A stretch of 64,000 nt of DNA from Ruminococcus sp. AF31-8BH (GCF_003460605.1 NZ_QTVN01000006.1:1-64000); one strand, 5' to 3'. Shown: positions 51,607-60,909, numbered from the stretch's first letter. The notes: a model not told the origin generated them from the letters alone. Numbers and translations: made by a program.

Positions 51607-53661
51607 CTACAATCCAAGGTTTTCAAGGTCATATTTCATATAAGAATTCAATCTTTCCCGCAGCATTTCGTTCTGTGGCAGCGTCAGTTCCCGGTCAAGC
51701 TCCAGGATTCCGCCAGCCGCATCACTGGCAGCTTTCAGCACATCTGCGTCCTGGTAAATATCCCCGATGCGAAATTCCAGCTGGCCGCTCTGGCGGATTC
51801 CAAACAGGTCGCCGGGGCCGCGAAGCTTCAGGTCTTCCCCTGCAATAAAAAATCCGTCGTTGGATTTGTTCAGGATCTCCAGTCGCTTGGAGGTTTCTTC
51901 CTGCTCATTTCCCTGCATAAAAATACAGTAGGACTGATACTCCCCGCGGCCTACACGGCCTCTTAACTGGTGCAGCTGGGCAAGGCCGAAGCGCTCTGCG
52001 TTCTCTACCATCATCACCGTGGCATTGGGCACGTTGACGCCAACCTCCACAACGGTGGTGGACACCAGCACCTGGATTTCCCCGCTGGCAAACTGTTCCA
52101 TGATCTGATTTTTTTCCTTGGGCTTCATCTTGCCGTGGAGCATGCCGATGGTGATATCTGAGGGGAAAATTTCCCGGATCCGCTGGGTGTAGTCCGTTAC
52201 ATTTTCCCCGTCTGCGCCCTCGCTTTCCTCTACCATAGGGCAGATGATGTAGGCCTGGCGGCCCTGGCGGATCTGTTTCTCAATAAAAGAATAGGCCTTG
52301 GGGCGGTAGGAGGTTCCCACCACGCAGTTTTTAATAGGAAGACGCATGGCAGGGAGCTCGTCAATGATGGAAATATCCAGGTCACCGTATACAATAATGG
52401 CCAGAGTCCTGGGAATAGGGGTGGCGCTCATAACCAGAACGTGAGGCGCATTGCCTCTTGTGGTCAGCGCTTCCCTTTGCTTCACGCCGAAGCGGTGCTG
52501 CTCGTCTGTGATGACAAGGCCAAGGTTTTCGTAAACCACTTTCTCCTGGATCAGGGCGTGGGTGCCAATGATCACGTTGGCCTCGCCGGATGCAATCTCT
52601 CCGTAGATTCGCCGCTTCTCTTTCAGAGTGGTGGAGCCGGTCAGAAGCACTGGATGGCAGGAGGTGATTCCCTGTTCCTCCATAAGTTTGGTAAAGGCCT
52701 CGAAGTGCTGGTTTGCCAGAACCTCTGTGGGCACCATCAGCGCTGCCTGGTAGCCGTTTTCCACGGTCAGGACCATGGCAAGGAAGGACAGGATGGTTTT
52801 GCCGCTTCCAACATCTCCCTGAACCAGTCTGGACATAAGAGTGTGGCTGCAAAGATCCCGCTCGATCTCATGCCAGGCGTTTAGCTGGGCCCTGGTCAGC
52901 TTGTAGGGCAGGTTTTCCATGATCTGCTCCGTGGTCCACACTGGCTTCATGGGAAAGGCATTGGGGGCTTCTTCCGTCTTGCCCTTCAGAATCTGCACAG
53001 CCAGGATAAACAGCAGGAATTCGTCAAATACAAGCCGTTTTCTCGCTACCAGCAGTTCCTGCATATTAGCGGGAAAATGGATGGCAGAAAGGGCATAATT
53101 GTCATCTGCCAGGTGATAATATTCCTTGATCTCATCCGGGAGAAATTCTGTCTGCAGGTTCTGCTCTTCCAGAATCTGGTGCATCAGCTTGATGATCAGC
53201 TTGTTGGTTAATCCTGCCGTAAGGCCGTAGATGGGCTGCATGCTGTGCAGAACTTCCTCGTAAGCAGCCGGGGTGAAAATTTCCGGATGCTCCATTTCCA
53301 GGCGGCCTTTTTTCCGGGAAACTTTGCCGCGGAGAATGAAGCAGCTGCCTTTTTTCAGAGTGTTCTTCAGATAAGGGGCATTGAACCATGCCACGGCAAG
53401 GCGGCCGGTGGTATCTGCAACGGTGATGGAGATTACCTGGAGATTGCGGATTTTGTTCACATACACGCCTGTGGTGATGGTGGCGCGGATGGCTGCAACC
53501 GTGTTCTCCTTCAGAGAGCCGATTTCTTCCGGTTCCTCATATGCATCGTAATTTCTGGGATAGTAATGGAGCAGGTCGTCTGTTGTGGTGATCCCGATCT
53601 TCTGAAATAATTTTTCTGTTTTCTCCCCTACTCCCTTTAATTCACGAAGCTGCTTCGCCAC
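51607..53661 (-). CDS. recG: ATP-dependent DNA helicase RecG
   Basis: A 684-residue fork-reversal helicase. It has an N-terminal wedge/OB domain (VAAIRATITTGVYVNKIRNL), Walker A VQGDVGSGKTILSFLAMVLT, the DEQH box (VITDEQHRFGVKQREAL), motif III SATPIPRTLAI, and the RecG-typical C-terminal part with LRGRVGRGEYQSYCIFMQ. GTG start at 53661 after AGGAGGTAAAAACC. It follows yloV on the same strand with a terminator in between. Confidence 0.97.
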   Translation of the reverse strand: MAKQLRELKGVGEKTEKLFQKIGITTTDDLLHYYPRNYDAYEEPEEIGSLKENTVAAIRATITTGVYVNKIRNLQVISITVADTTGRLAVAWFNAPYLKNTLKKGSCFILRGKVSRKKGRLEMEHPEIFTPAAYEEVLHSMQPIYGLTAGLTNKLIIKLMHQILEEQNLQTEFLPDEIKEYYHLADDNYALSAIHFPANMQELLVARKRLVFDEFLLFILAVQILKGKTEEAPNAFPMKPVWTTEQIMENLPYKLTRAQLNAWHEIERDLCSHTLMSRLVQGDVGSGKTILSFLAMVLTVENGYQAALMVPTEVLANQHFEAFTKLMEEQGITSCHPVLLTGSTTLKEKRRIYGEIASGEANVIIGTHALIQEKVVYENLGLVITDEQHRFGVKQREALTTRGNAPHVLVMSATPIPRTLAIIVYGDLDISIIDELPAMRLPIKNCVVGTSYRPKAYSFIEKQIRQGRQAYIICPMVEESEGADGENVTDYTQRIREIFPSDITIGMLHGKMKPKEKNQIMEQFASGEIQVLVSTTVVEVGVNVPNATVMMVENAERFGLAQLHQLRGRVGRGEYQSYCIFMQGNEQEETSKRLEILNKSNDGFFIAGEDLKLRGPGDLFGIRQSGQLEFRIGDIYQDADVLKAASDAAGGILELDRELTLPQNEMLRERLNSYMKYDLENLGL

Positions 53662-53729
53662 GGTTTTTACCTCCTAATCATAAGTAACTGCCCATACTGA
53701 CTTGTCTGAATTCACACAAAACAAACCGC

Positions 53730-53760
53730 AAAATGGGGCGGAAAAATTCCCGCCCCAAAA
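53730..53760 (-). terminator. Terminator between yloV and recG
   Basis: TGGGGCGGAA (53734-53743) pairs with TTCCCGCCCCA (53747-53757), with T-rich sequence on the minus side. Partial read-through into recG is possible. Confidence 0.65.
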
Positions 53761-53833
53761 TCAGGCTGCATCCAGCAGTCTTCTTTGTCTTTCTTGTATC
53801 GCGAATATGAAGCAACTGCCCTCTGGCATTCCT

Positions 53834-55522
53834 TTATTCTACAGAAATAATGTAATAGTAAATCGGCTGTCCGCCCATGTTTACCTCTACTTCGCAGTCC
53901 GGATATGTCTCTTCCAGTTCTTCTGCAAGCTTATTGGCAGCCTCCTCGGAAGTCTCGGCACCATAGTAAATGCTGATTACCTCAGAATCCTCGTCTACCA
54001 TAGCCGCTACCATCTCCTTGGCAACTGCTTCCCGGCCTTTGCCTACTGCAAGGATTCCGTGATCACCGATTCCCATAATATCGCCCTCATGGATGTCTTT
54101 CTCATCCAGTCTGGTGTCGCGGACCGCATAAGTAACCTGTCCGGTTTTCACCATGGAGACAGCTTCCATCATGCCCTCTAAGTTCTCCTCTCCGGTCATA
54201 TCCGGCTGGAAGCTGATAAGAGCTGTGATTCCCTGAGGAATGGTCTTGGTAGGAACAACTACGATCTCCTTGTCCTCGGTCAGGTCTCTTGCCTGATTTG
54301 CAGCAAGGACAATATTCTTATTGTTCGGGAAAATGTAAATGGTGTCTGCGTTTACTTCTGCGATGGCGTTCAGCATGTCCTCAGTACTTGGGTTCATGGT
54401 CTGGCCGCCCTCGATAATCCAGTCTACATTCAGCTCTTTGAACAGGGCAGAAAGTCCCTCTCCAACGGAAACGCTGATGAAGCCGTATTTCTTGCGCTCT
54501 TTGGCAGCCTTCGCAGCGGCATCCTTCTTCTCCTGCTCTTCCTGCTCCCTGGCAAGCTTCTGGGCATCCTTGATCAGCTTCTCCTGATGCTCCTCGCGCA
54601 TATTATCGATCTTCATGCGGGAAAGTGCACCGTAGGTAAGGGCTTTCTCAAATGCCTGTCCCGGATGATTGGTGTGTACGTGTACTTTCACGATCTCGTC
54701 ATCTGCTACCAGAACGACAGAATCGCCGATGGACATCAAAAATTCCTTGAAACTGTGTACTTCCTCATCTGGAAGTGGCTTATCCAGAAGAATAATAAAC
54801 TCTGTACAGTAGCCAAACTTGATCTCTGCTTCTGCCTGCGGGGAAATCTTCGTTACAGAAGATGCAGGGGCAGCTTTCTCAAATGCAGTGTAGTCGATTT
54901 CTTTGCCAAGGTAGCCGTCAAATGCGCCGCGGAATACCTCAAGAAGTCCCTGTCCGCCGGAATCTACGACTCCAGCTTCCTTCAGGACCGGAAGCATCTC
55001 CGGTGTACGTGCAAGAGTCTTCTCTGCGTGCTCAAAAATGGCGCGGAAGAAAAGCTCCAGGTTCGCGGATTCCTCTGCGATCTCAGTTGCCTTTACAGCA
55101 GCCTCACGGGCTACGGTAAGAATAGTTCCTTCCTTCGGCTTCATAACTGCTTTGTATGCAGTCTCCACAGCCTTCTCCATAGCTGCAGCGATCACCACTG
55201 CATCCATCTCTTTATGTCCCTTGGTTCCCTTGGTAAAGCCTCGAAGAAGCTGGGAAAGGATAACGCCTGAGTTACCTCTGGCACCGCGCAGGGAACCGGA
55301 AGAAATTGCCTTGGCAAGGGTCTCCATGTCCGGGTCTGCAAGAGCGCTTACTTCCGATGCAGCTGACATGATGGTCAGGGTCATATTCGTACCGGTATCT
55401 CCATCTGGAACCGGAAATACATTCAGCTCGTTGATCCATTCTTTCTTCGCTTCCAGGTTCTTGGCTCCTGCCAGGAACATTCTGGAAAGTATCTTGGCAT
55501 CTATGGTCTGTCTATCCACCAC
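53834..55522 (-). CDS. yloV: DAK2 domain protein, fatty acid kinase FakA-like
   Basis: The 562 residues comprise a DAK2 kinase domain (NVFPVPDGDTGTNMTLTIMS, LRGARGNSGVILSQLLRGF), a middle domain with VKVHVHTNHPGQAFEKALTY, and a C-terminal DegV-like lobe (NVDWIIEGGQTMNPSTEDML). FakA phosphorylates FakB-bound fatty acids for phospholipid synthesis. GTG start at 55522 after GAGGAGGAAACTT. It follows the Asp23-like yloU gene by 18 bases, the standard Firmicutes pair. Confidence 0.93.
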   Translation of the reverse strand: MVDRQTIDAKILSRMFLAGAKNLEAKKEWINELNVFPVPDGDTGTNMTLTIMSAASEVSALADPDMETLAKAISSGSLRGARGNSGVILSQLLRGFTKGTKGHKEMDAVVIAAAMEKAVETAYKAVMKPKEGTILTVAREAAVKATEIAEESANLELFFRAIFEHAEKTLARTPEMLPVLKEAGVVDSGGQGLLEVFRGAFDGYLGKEIDYTAFEKAAPASSVTKISPQAEAEIKFGYCTEFIILLDKPLPDEEVHSFKEFLMSIGDSVVLVADDEIVKVHVHTNHPGQAFEKALTYGALSRMKIDNMREEHQEKLIKDAQKLAREQEEQEKKDAAAKAAKERKKYGFISVSVGEGLSALFKELNVDWIIEGGQTMNPSTEDMLNAIAEVNADTIYIFPNNKNIVLAANQARDLTEDKEIVVVPTKTIPQGITALISFQPDMTGEENLEGMMEAVSMVKTGQVTYAVRDTRLDEKDIHEGDIMGIGDHGILAVGKGREAVAKEMVAAMVDEDSEVISIYYGAETSEEAANKLAEELEETYPDCEVEVNMGGQPIYYYIISVE

Positions 55523-55540
55523 AAGTTTCCTCCTCTAATC

Positions 55541-55900
55541 CTAATCTATTGCACGAACACCTTCTACATAAATGTTGATCTTCTCGATCTCCATTCCTGT
55601 AAAAGCCTCGACTTTATATTTTACATTATTTACAAGATTATCTGCAATAGTGCTGATATTTACGCCATACGCCACGATCACGTGAAAATCCAGACGGATC
55701 TTGTTGTCCTCTGTGATCTTAACATTAATACCGTGCTGCAGAGAATCTCTCCTGAGCAGTTTCACAAGGCCGTCCTTCATGCTGACAGCGGCCATACCGA
55801 TAATACCGAAACATTCTACTGCAACGCTTCCTGCATAAGTAGCGATTACATCCGTATCAATAATGATCTGGCCAAGGCCGGAATCTATACGTCCCTTCAT
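55541..55900 (-). CDS. yloU: Asp23/Gls24 family envelope stress protein
   Basis: The 119 residues start MKGRIDSGLGQIIIDTDVIA, with KITEDNKIRLDFHVIVAYGV and ending VEAFTGMEIEKINIYVEGVR, the Asp23/Gls24 fold. Members are membrane-associated envelope stress proteins. ATG at 55900 after GGAGGTAAACCAT. It is upstream of yloV and divergent from rpmB. Confidence 0.93.
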   Translation of the reverse strand: MKGRIDSGLGQIIIDTDVIATYAGSVAVECFGIIGMAAVSMKDGLVKLLRRDSLQHGINVKITEDNKIRLDFHVIVAYGVNISTIADNLVNNVKYKVEAFTGMEIEKINIYVEGVRAID

Positions 55901-56047
55901 ATGGTTTACCTCCATTAATTTGATTTTCAAAATGTATATACTCTATTATACCCTTTTTCTTTCCATAACACAACGTCCAATTTTAGCACGCATTTTACCA
56001 AATAGCAAATTTATTTTAAAATTGTTTTAAAATTTTCCTTTTTTTGC

Positions 56048-56076
56048 TTGCAAAATGTAATTTCATCTGTTAGAAT
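56048..56076 (+). promoter_or_regulatory. Promoter of rpmB
   Basis: TTGCAA (56048-56053), 17 bases, TAGAAT (56071-56076), followed by a 30-base leader and the AAGGAGGTG ribosome site of rpmB. Confidence 0.75.
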
Positions 56077-56113
56077 ATGAACTGTTGAAAAAAAGCGTCA
56101 AGGAGGTGCTATC

Positions 56114-56299
56114 ATGGCTAAATGCGCAATTTGTGAAAAAGGTGCTCATTTCGGAAATAATGTGAGTCATTCCCATAGAAGATCCAATAAGATGTGGAAA
56201 TCAAACGTAAAATCCGTTAAGGTTAAAACTGAGAACGGAGCTAAGAAAATGTACGTATGTACTTCCTGCTTAAGATCCGGAAACGTTGAAAGAGCCTAA
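56114..56299 (+). CDS. rpmB: 50S ribosomal protein L28
   Basis: A 61-residue ribosomal protein starting MAKCAICEKGAHFGNNVSHS and then HRRSNKMWKSNVKSVKV. This is a zinc-binding type with CAIC near the N-terminus and the second pair TSC...RSG incomplete (one Cys). The divergent position opposite yloU/yloV is conserved across Firmicutes. It has a clear promoter and terminator. Confidence 0.97.
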   Translation: MAKCAICEKGAHFGNNVSHSHRRSNKMWKSNVKSVKVKTENGAKKMYVCTSCLRSGNVERA

Positions 56300-56306
56300 G
56301 TAACAC

Positions 56307-56340
56307 CCGCCCTCACAGAAATGTGAGGGCTGTTTTTTTA
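56307..56340 (+). terminator. Terminator of rpmB
   Basis: GCCCTCACA (56309-56317) pairs perfectly with TGTGAGGGC (56322-56330), followed by seven T residues. Confidence 0.9.
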
Positions 56341-56353
56341 TAAAAATAAGAGC

Positions 56354-56400
56354 AAAAAAACAGGCGCAGAAAGGATTTCATTTCCTTCTACGCCTGTTTT
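56354..56400. terminator. Bidirectional terminator after the small membrane protein gene
   Basis: AAAACAGGCG and CGCCTGTTTT bracket an inner CAGAAAGGA/TCCTTCTAC stem, with A and T runs on both sides. It overlaps the stop of the 45-residue gene at 56399. Confidence 0.8.
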
Positions 56401-56536
56401 ATTTACAGAATAGATGATATCCGCACATCAGACACAGAGCTGCGGCGATCAGAAGCGCTACGGTCTCAGACACCAGAAGTCCGATCACCATCCCCAGTCC
56501 GATAAAAAACAGCATAAACCCAAGAACTTTTCCCAT
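56399..56536 (-). CDS. 45-residue membrane protein
   Basis: A short minus-strand gene: MGKVLGFMLFFIGLGMVIGL then LVSETVALLIAAALCLMCGY and HLFCK. It has two hydrophobic helices separated by SET, no charged core, and a strong terminator directly after the stop. The start at 56536 has only a weak ribosome site (ACAGGAC, about 12 bases upstream). The terminator and hydrophobic pattern argue that it is real. Function unknown. Confidence 0.6.
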   Translation of the reverse strand: MGKVLGFMLFFIGLGMVIGLLVSETVALLIAAALCLMCGYHLFCK

Positions 56537-56713
56537 ATCTTATACAGTCCTGTCTCTTTGGTTTAGTATATTTTATGCAGGGAGACCGCTTCTGAACACT
56601 TTTGCAGATTTTCTCTGTCTTCTGACCTGCAAAAACACATTCCAAAATCCTGTTTCACTTTCACTGGATTGAATCTGCAAATTGCAATGCACATCTTGCA
56701 GGTGTATTTTTGC

Positions 56714-57088
56714 TTACTCTTCTTCAGAGTCTGCAGTCTCAGCGCTGTCACTTCCGCCAGGTGCGAAGCGGTTTACAAAATCCGGAACCATATCCAGAAC
56801 TTTGGTCAGTCCATCCTGATTCTTTACGTTGACAAGCTTGGTGGTTCCATTCTGGATCACCAGCACGGCACATGGAGTCATTTTTCCGGCGAGACCGCCG
56901 CCTCCGTTGTTCTTCTTCTCTCCTGCGAAAGCTCCGGCACCTACGCCAAAGGATACGTCCACCAGCGGAAGTATAATCGTATCGCCTACGTGAATGGCGT
57001 CTCCCACTACCGTCTTGGCAGCTACAAAGCCATCCATTCCTTTAAACAGGGAGCTTACTGTTTCTTTGAAGTTGTTTTCGTTTTCCAT
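56714..57088 (-). CDS. ytfJ: GerW/YtfJ family sporulation protein
   Basis: The 124 residues carry VVGDAIHVGDTIILPLVDVS, FGVGAGAFAGEKK and then a Gly-rich GGGGLAGKMTPCAVLVIQNG. This is the YtfJ (GerW) family needed for germination or spore lipid assembly in Bacillus. It starts three bases after the stop of the DUF2953 gene, the ytfI homologue, an arrangement conserved in spore formers. An acidic tail ends the protein. Confidence 0.92.
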   Translation of the reverse strand: MENENNFKETVSSLFKGMDGFVAAKTVVGDAIHVGDTIILPLVDVSFGVGAGAFAGEKKNNGGGGLAGKMTPCAVLVIQNGTTKLVNVKNQDGLTKVLDMVPDFVNRFAPGGSDSAETADSEEE

Positions 57089-57091
57089 TGT

Positions 57092-58390
57092 TTAGTCCTC
57101 CTTATGCTTCCATCGGTTGATGACGTATTTTACATTTTTATTGATATAGATCTCAAGTGCCGCCTTTACAAACATAATCCCATAAATCCGGCCTTTCAGA
57201 GATATATTTCCTGTGAGCTGGTTCTCCCCGTCAAAAAGGGGAGTGACCTGAATTCGGTTCTGATGGAATGGGAATGTCATTCCAAGAACCGCCAGAACTG
57301 TTCCTGTAATGGATGGATCATCACAGCCAAAAGTAACCTGGCCTTCCACTTTAGTTGGAAGTACGTGGTGGATCAGGCCTTTGGCATCTTTCCATACCAG
57401 GGCGATTGCGGCTTTGGTTTTCTCATTTCCAAGAAATTCCTTCCACCAGTCCAGCTTGCTTCGGATTCCGGCAATAGTATTTCGGATGTGCCGGATCTTC
57501 CCAAGGATGCCTTTTATAAAAGAAGTGATTTTCCTCCACAATGCCCCTGGAAGCCCTATGATCCTGGTTAGTATATCCCGGATACGGGTAAATAAAACCG
57601 GAAGTTGGCTCTTGCCGGACTCTGTGTTGACCGATTCCGAGGTTTCTCCCTCAATTACTTCTGGCACTTCATCTGCAACATCTTCTGTATTCGCAGCTTC
57701 CGGTGATTTCTTCTCGCTGACCGTTATTCTTACAATATCCGGTGATTTTTTCTCCGGCATTTCCCTTGACGGCTCCTGGCGAATTGGTTCCTGCTGTTCT
57801 TCTTTTTTCCTGGATTCTGCTTCGGAGCCTTCTTCTGTTCTTTCAGCTTCTGGTTCCGTTGTTTTCTCATGCGGCAGTTCTGATTCCTTTGCCTGGATTT
57901 CCTTTACTTCCGCTTTCTTTTCCGATGACTTCTCTGGCTCAGAGCGTGTTCGTTCTTTTTGTTTGCTGGACTTTTTCTGGTCATCTGCGGCAGCCTTTCC
58001 ACTATCGGCAACCGGCTTCCCACTCTTTGCGCCAGTCTTCCCGCGGCTTCCCTGCCCCCGGCTTTGGCTTCTGCGCCTTCCACGCGCCTTGCGCCGCTTT
58101 CCAAGTCCATCCAGCCACCCTCGGATCTGATCCAGTGAAATCCCAAACAGGGTAATCACAAGCTTCTGCTCTCCGTTCTTGAAAAAGAACCGGACGCCGA
58201 TCGCACGAAACAGCCAGCTTACCCTGGCTTCGATTTCGGCTTCCTTAAAGCTGTCGCCTTCCTTCGCGGCGGCCGCACTGTACCGCACCGGGCAGAACAG
58301 AACCAGCAAAACCGCCAGCAGCACAAGTCCCAGCAGGATTCCCAGAAGAATCAATATAAACTTTATGAGGATCCACAGTATATGTAACAT
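57092..58390 (-). CDS. ytfI: DUF2953 protein (YtfI-like)
   Basis: The 432 residues have one N-terminal membrane helix (LWILIKFILILLGILLGLVL), a DUF2953 domain split by a long low-complexity insert (about residues 105-260, Lys/Glu/Ser-rich), and a C-terminal half with VEGQVTFGCDDPSITGTVLA and NVKYVINRWKHKED. B. subtilis YtfI is a shorter partner of YtfJ. The insert roughly doubles the length. It is preceded four bases upstream by a small gene. Confidence 0.85.
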   Translation of the reverse strand: MLHILWILIKFILILLGILLGLVLLAVLLVLFCPVRYSAAAAKEGDSFKEAEIEARVSWLFRAIGVRFFFKNGEQKLVITLFGISLDQIRGWLDGLGKRRKARGRRRSQSRGQGSRGKTGAKSGKPVADSGKAAADDQKKSSKQKERTRSEPEKSSEKKAEVKEIQAKESELPHEKTTEPEAERTEEGSEAESRKKEEQQEPIRQEPSREMPEKKSPDIVRITVSEKKSPEAANTEDVADEVPEVIEGETSESVNTESGKSQLPVLFTRIRDILTRIIGLPGALWRKITSFIKGILGKIRHIRNTIAGIRSKLDWWKEFLGNEKTKAAIALVWKDAKGLIHHVLPTKVEGQVTFGCDDPSITGTVLAVLGMTFPFHQNRIQVTPLFDGENQLTGNISLKGRIYGIMFVKAALEIYINKNVKYVINRWKHKED

Positions 58391-58394
58391 GCGC

Positions 58395-58706
58395 TCACCT
58401 GTTCTTAAAATATTCTTTTACCTGAAATGCCCCTGTCTCACCGTAAATATTCTTCACGATATCCACAGCCAGATCAGTTGCTTCATCTTTGCCCTTCGCC
58501 ATGCCGATAATCTCCGGACACTTGGCATAATAACTCTTCTGGATCAGCATATAGGATGGAATGATCTCCAGAAGATTTCCCGGATTCTCAGACAATGTGA
58601 CAAGATACACGCCAAGTGCAACCTTGCCTGCATCAATGCGTTTCTTCGTCTTCTCTGCGTCCTTGATTCCTTCCCCAACATAATAGTCTTCCTGCCATTT
58701 CAGCAT
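58395..58706 (-). CDS. Conserved small protein of the ytfI/ytfJ operon
   Basis: The 103 residues begin MLKWQEDYYVGEGIKDAEKT and include TLSENPGNLLEIIPSYMLIQ and GKGKDEATDLAVDIVKNIYG (approximate). It is helical and soluble, with no named family that I know. It starts after AGGAGTGTTGTACC and runs into the DUF2953 gene four bases later, so all three are one operon. A link to sporulation is only by position. Confidence 0.7.
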   Translation of the reverse strand: MLKWQEDYYVGEGIKDAEKTKKRIDAGKVALGVYLVTLSENPGNLLEIIPSYMLIQKSYYAKCPEIIGMAKGKDEATDLAVDIVKNIYGETGAFQVKEYFKNR

Positions 58707-58795
58707 ATCTGGTACAACACTCCTTTGTTATAGAATGATTTCCCTTTCTTCCCAAATTTAAACCAGTAAACAAAAAATGAATCTTATGTTTGCAA

Positions 58796-58827
58796 AAAGG
58801 CTGCGTAACAAGACTACGCAGCCTTTA
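58796..58827 (-). terminator. Terminator of the Nudix gene
   Basis: AAAGGCTGCGTA (58796-58807) pairs perfectly with TACGCAGCCTTT (58815-58826), with TTTTT on the minus side. Confidence 0.85.
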
Positions 58828-58847
58828 TGATTGCATCTTCGCATTCC

Positions 58848-59303
58848 TCAGAAATACTTCTGCTGCCGATCCCATAATCCGGCACTTCTAAGCTCCAGAT
58901 ATTCCTGATATGCCTTCTCAACAATCTGCTTCTCATTTGCAAAGCGGAGCAGATGGTAGATTTCGTGGAATTTATAGTATCCTGAATCCACGAAAAATTC
59001 CTCTCTTTGAGGCTTGCTATGATAATTATCCGCCGTCATAAGATACCAATGTACCTCTTTGTTGACCATGTCCTCCGGCACTGTGAAATTATACTGGCTC
59101 TTTCCCACATATTTCACAATGGAGGCTCTCACATCAGCTTCTTCCTTGACTTCCCGCAATGCGGTCTGTTCATGGGTCTCTCCGGGCTCTACGGTTCCTT
59201 TGGGTAAAACCCAGCCCTCGTAACGGTTTTTGTAAGACTTATATAACGCTAGAATCTTACCTCGATGAATTACCACACCGCCACAGCTCTTTGCTTCTAT
59301 CAT
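58848..59303 (-). CDS. Nudix hydrolase
   Basis: The 151 residues carry the Nudix box GTVEPGETHEQTALREVKEE followed by AD (GX5EX7REUXEEXGU with Ala replacing Gly). N-terminal SCGGVVIHRGKILALYKSYK fits ADP-ribose or diadenosine polyphosphate hydrolases; substrate unknown. ATG after AGGAGGATTGCAGC. Single gene. Confidence 0.93.
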   Translation of the reverse strand: MIEAKSCGGVVIHRGKILALYKSYKNRYEGWVLPKGTVEPGETHEQTALREVKEEADVRASIVKYVGKSQYNFTVPEDMVNKEVHWYLMTADNYHSKPQREEFFVDSGYYKFHEIYHLLRFANEKQIVEKAYQEYLELRSAGLWDRQQKYF

Positions 59304-59424
59304 GCTGCAATCCTCCTGTAATGCGTGTGTTTTCTAAACTGTTTATAGTATACCTCTTTTTCAGAAAACTGGCAACAGGGAATCTTCGTTTACAAAAAAT
59401 ATATTATAATAATTACAGCATCTG

Positions 59425-60909
59425 TTATTTGTTTGCATAATATGCATCAAAAATCTGGCCTGCGATGGGCACAGCGGCCTCACTTCCGGAACCGCCGTTC
59501 TCTACGATCACAGCTACCACAAGATCCGGGTCGTCCACATTGGAATAACCGATGAACCAGGAATGGCTGTGGCCTTCCTCATCAAATTCTGCGGAACCGG
59601 TCTTTCCTGCCACTGTATAGCTTCTGCCGGAAAGGGATGAGGCTGTACCGGAATCTACAACCTGTTTCATCAGCTTACCCAGAAGATTGGCTTCGTTGGA
59701 GCTCATCAGTCTCTTATAAGGAACAGGCTCTGTCTTTTTTACCGTGTCATTGCTGTCATTGACAACCTCATCAATCAGATATGGCTTCATAAGCACACCA
59801 TCATTTGCAATTGCACAGGTGATCAGAGCCATATGCATAGGCGATACAAGCGTATTTCCCTGTCCGATAGCCGTCTGCATAATAAGAGGTGTCACGGATT
59901 TCTTGTCCAGTGAAAAGCTGCTGGTCCGATAAGCGTTCAAGGGCAGGCTTTTGTTAAACAGAAGATCCTCTGCAGTCCGGCGAAGGGAAGCACCGCCCAG
60001 ATCAACTCCGATACTGGCAAATGCACAGTTACAGGAATTGGCAAAGGCACTGTAGAAATCCTCCTGTCCGTGAACTGTATTGTGATAACAATGAATGGTA
60101 TGATCCTCCAAGGTAATACTTCCCTCGCAGAGATAATTGTATCCCTCAAAGGTTCCCTTGGTTCTGAAATAGTCAAGGGCTGTAACCACCTTAAAGGTGG
60201 AGCCGGGAGGATATGCACCATTGGTAGCACGATTCAAAAGGCTGCTGTCATTCTCATCATTTACAAGCGTCTGCCAGTTCTGTGCTATGGTATTGGGATC
60301 AAAGTCAGGCTTGCTCACCTCCACAAGACGCTTGCCTGTGGATGGTTCAATCACCACCACAGCGCCTCTTCGATCTCCAAGGGCATTATATGCCACATTC
60401 TGAAGATTGGCATTCAAGGTGGAAATAACCGTATCTCCTGTGTTCTTGGTATTCAAAAACTCATTCTTCAGCTGGGTAAGGAAAAAGGAGTGAGAGGTCA
60501 GCAGCGTAAAATTCGCCTCTGACTCCAGTCCGCTTTTCCCATTGGAATCATAGCCCACAACATGAGAAAACACGTTGGAATAAGGATAATTACGTGTCTC
60601 AGTCCCGTCCTCGCTCACATTGGTCTGCGCCAGCACCTGACCGTCTGCAGACATAATCTTGCCCCGGACTACCCGGTCAGAAAAAGAATCCTGCCTGGTG
60701 TTGTAGGGGCTGTTAATAAAGTCATCGCTTTTGATGCCGTCGAAATATATCAGATACCCGATCATACTGATAAAGATGATCCCAAAGAAAATGGAAACAA
60801 AGGTATACTCTTTATTTCTGGCTTTGCGCTTTTTAGTAATCTCTTTCTGCCGCTGCTTCAGCAGCTCTCTGTCTCGCTCTCTTCGCCGCTTCTCGTCGAT
60901 GTCTCTCAA
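59425..60909 (-). CDS. Class B penicillin-binding transpeptidase
   Basis: About 494 residues: a short cytoplasmic Arg/Lys/Glu-rich tail, one membrane helix (YTFVSIFFGIIFISMIGYLI), a non-penicillin-binding domain, and a transpeptidase with STFK (SxxK), SCN (SxN) and KTG (VAGKTGSAEF). It cross-links peptidoglycan with the FtsW/SpoVE partner encoded just upstream. I set the start at a TTG (60909) preceded by GAGGACGAAGAAA; the frame is open to 60960. Its first 77 bases overlap the end of the upstream gene in another frame, and both proteins are Arg/Glu-rich there. Confidence 0.9.
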   Translation of the reverse strand: MRDIDEKRRRERDRELLKQRQKEITKKRKARNKEYTFVSIFFGIIFISMIGYLIYFDGIKSDDFINSPYNTRQDSFSDRVVRGKIMSADGQVLAQTNVSEDGTETRNYPYSNVFSHVVGYDSNGKSGLESEANFTLLTSHSFFLTQLKNEFLNTKNTGDTVISTLNANLQNVAYNALGDRRGAVVVIEPSTGKRLVEVSKPDFDPNTIAQNWQTLVNDENDSSLLNRATNGAYPPGSTFKVVTALDYFRTKGTFEGYNYLCEGSITLEDHTIHCYHNTVHGQEDFYSAFANSCNCAFASIGVDLGGASLRRTAEDLLFNKSLPLNAYRTSSFSLDKKSVTPLIMQTAIGQGNTLVSPMHMALITCAIANDGVLMKPYLIDEVVNDSNDTVKKTEPVPYKRLMSSNEANLLGKLMKQVVDSGTASSLSGRSYTVAGKTGSAEFDEEGHSHSWFIGYSNVDDPDLVVAVIVENGGSGSEAAVPIAGQIFDAYYANK

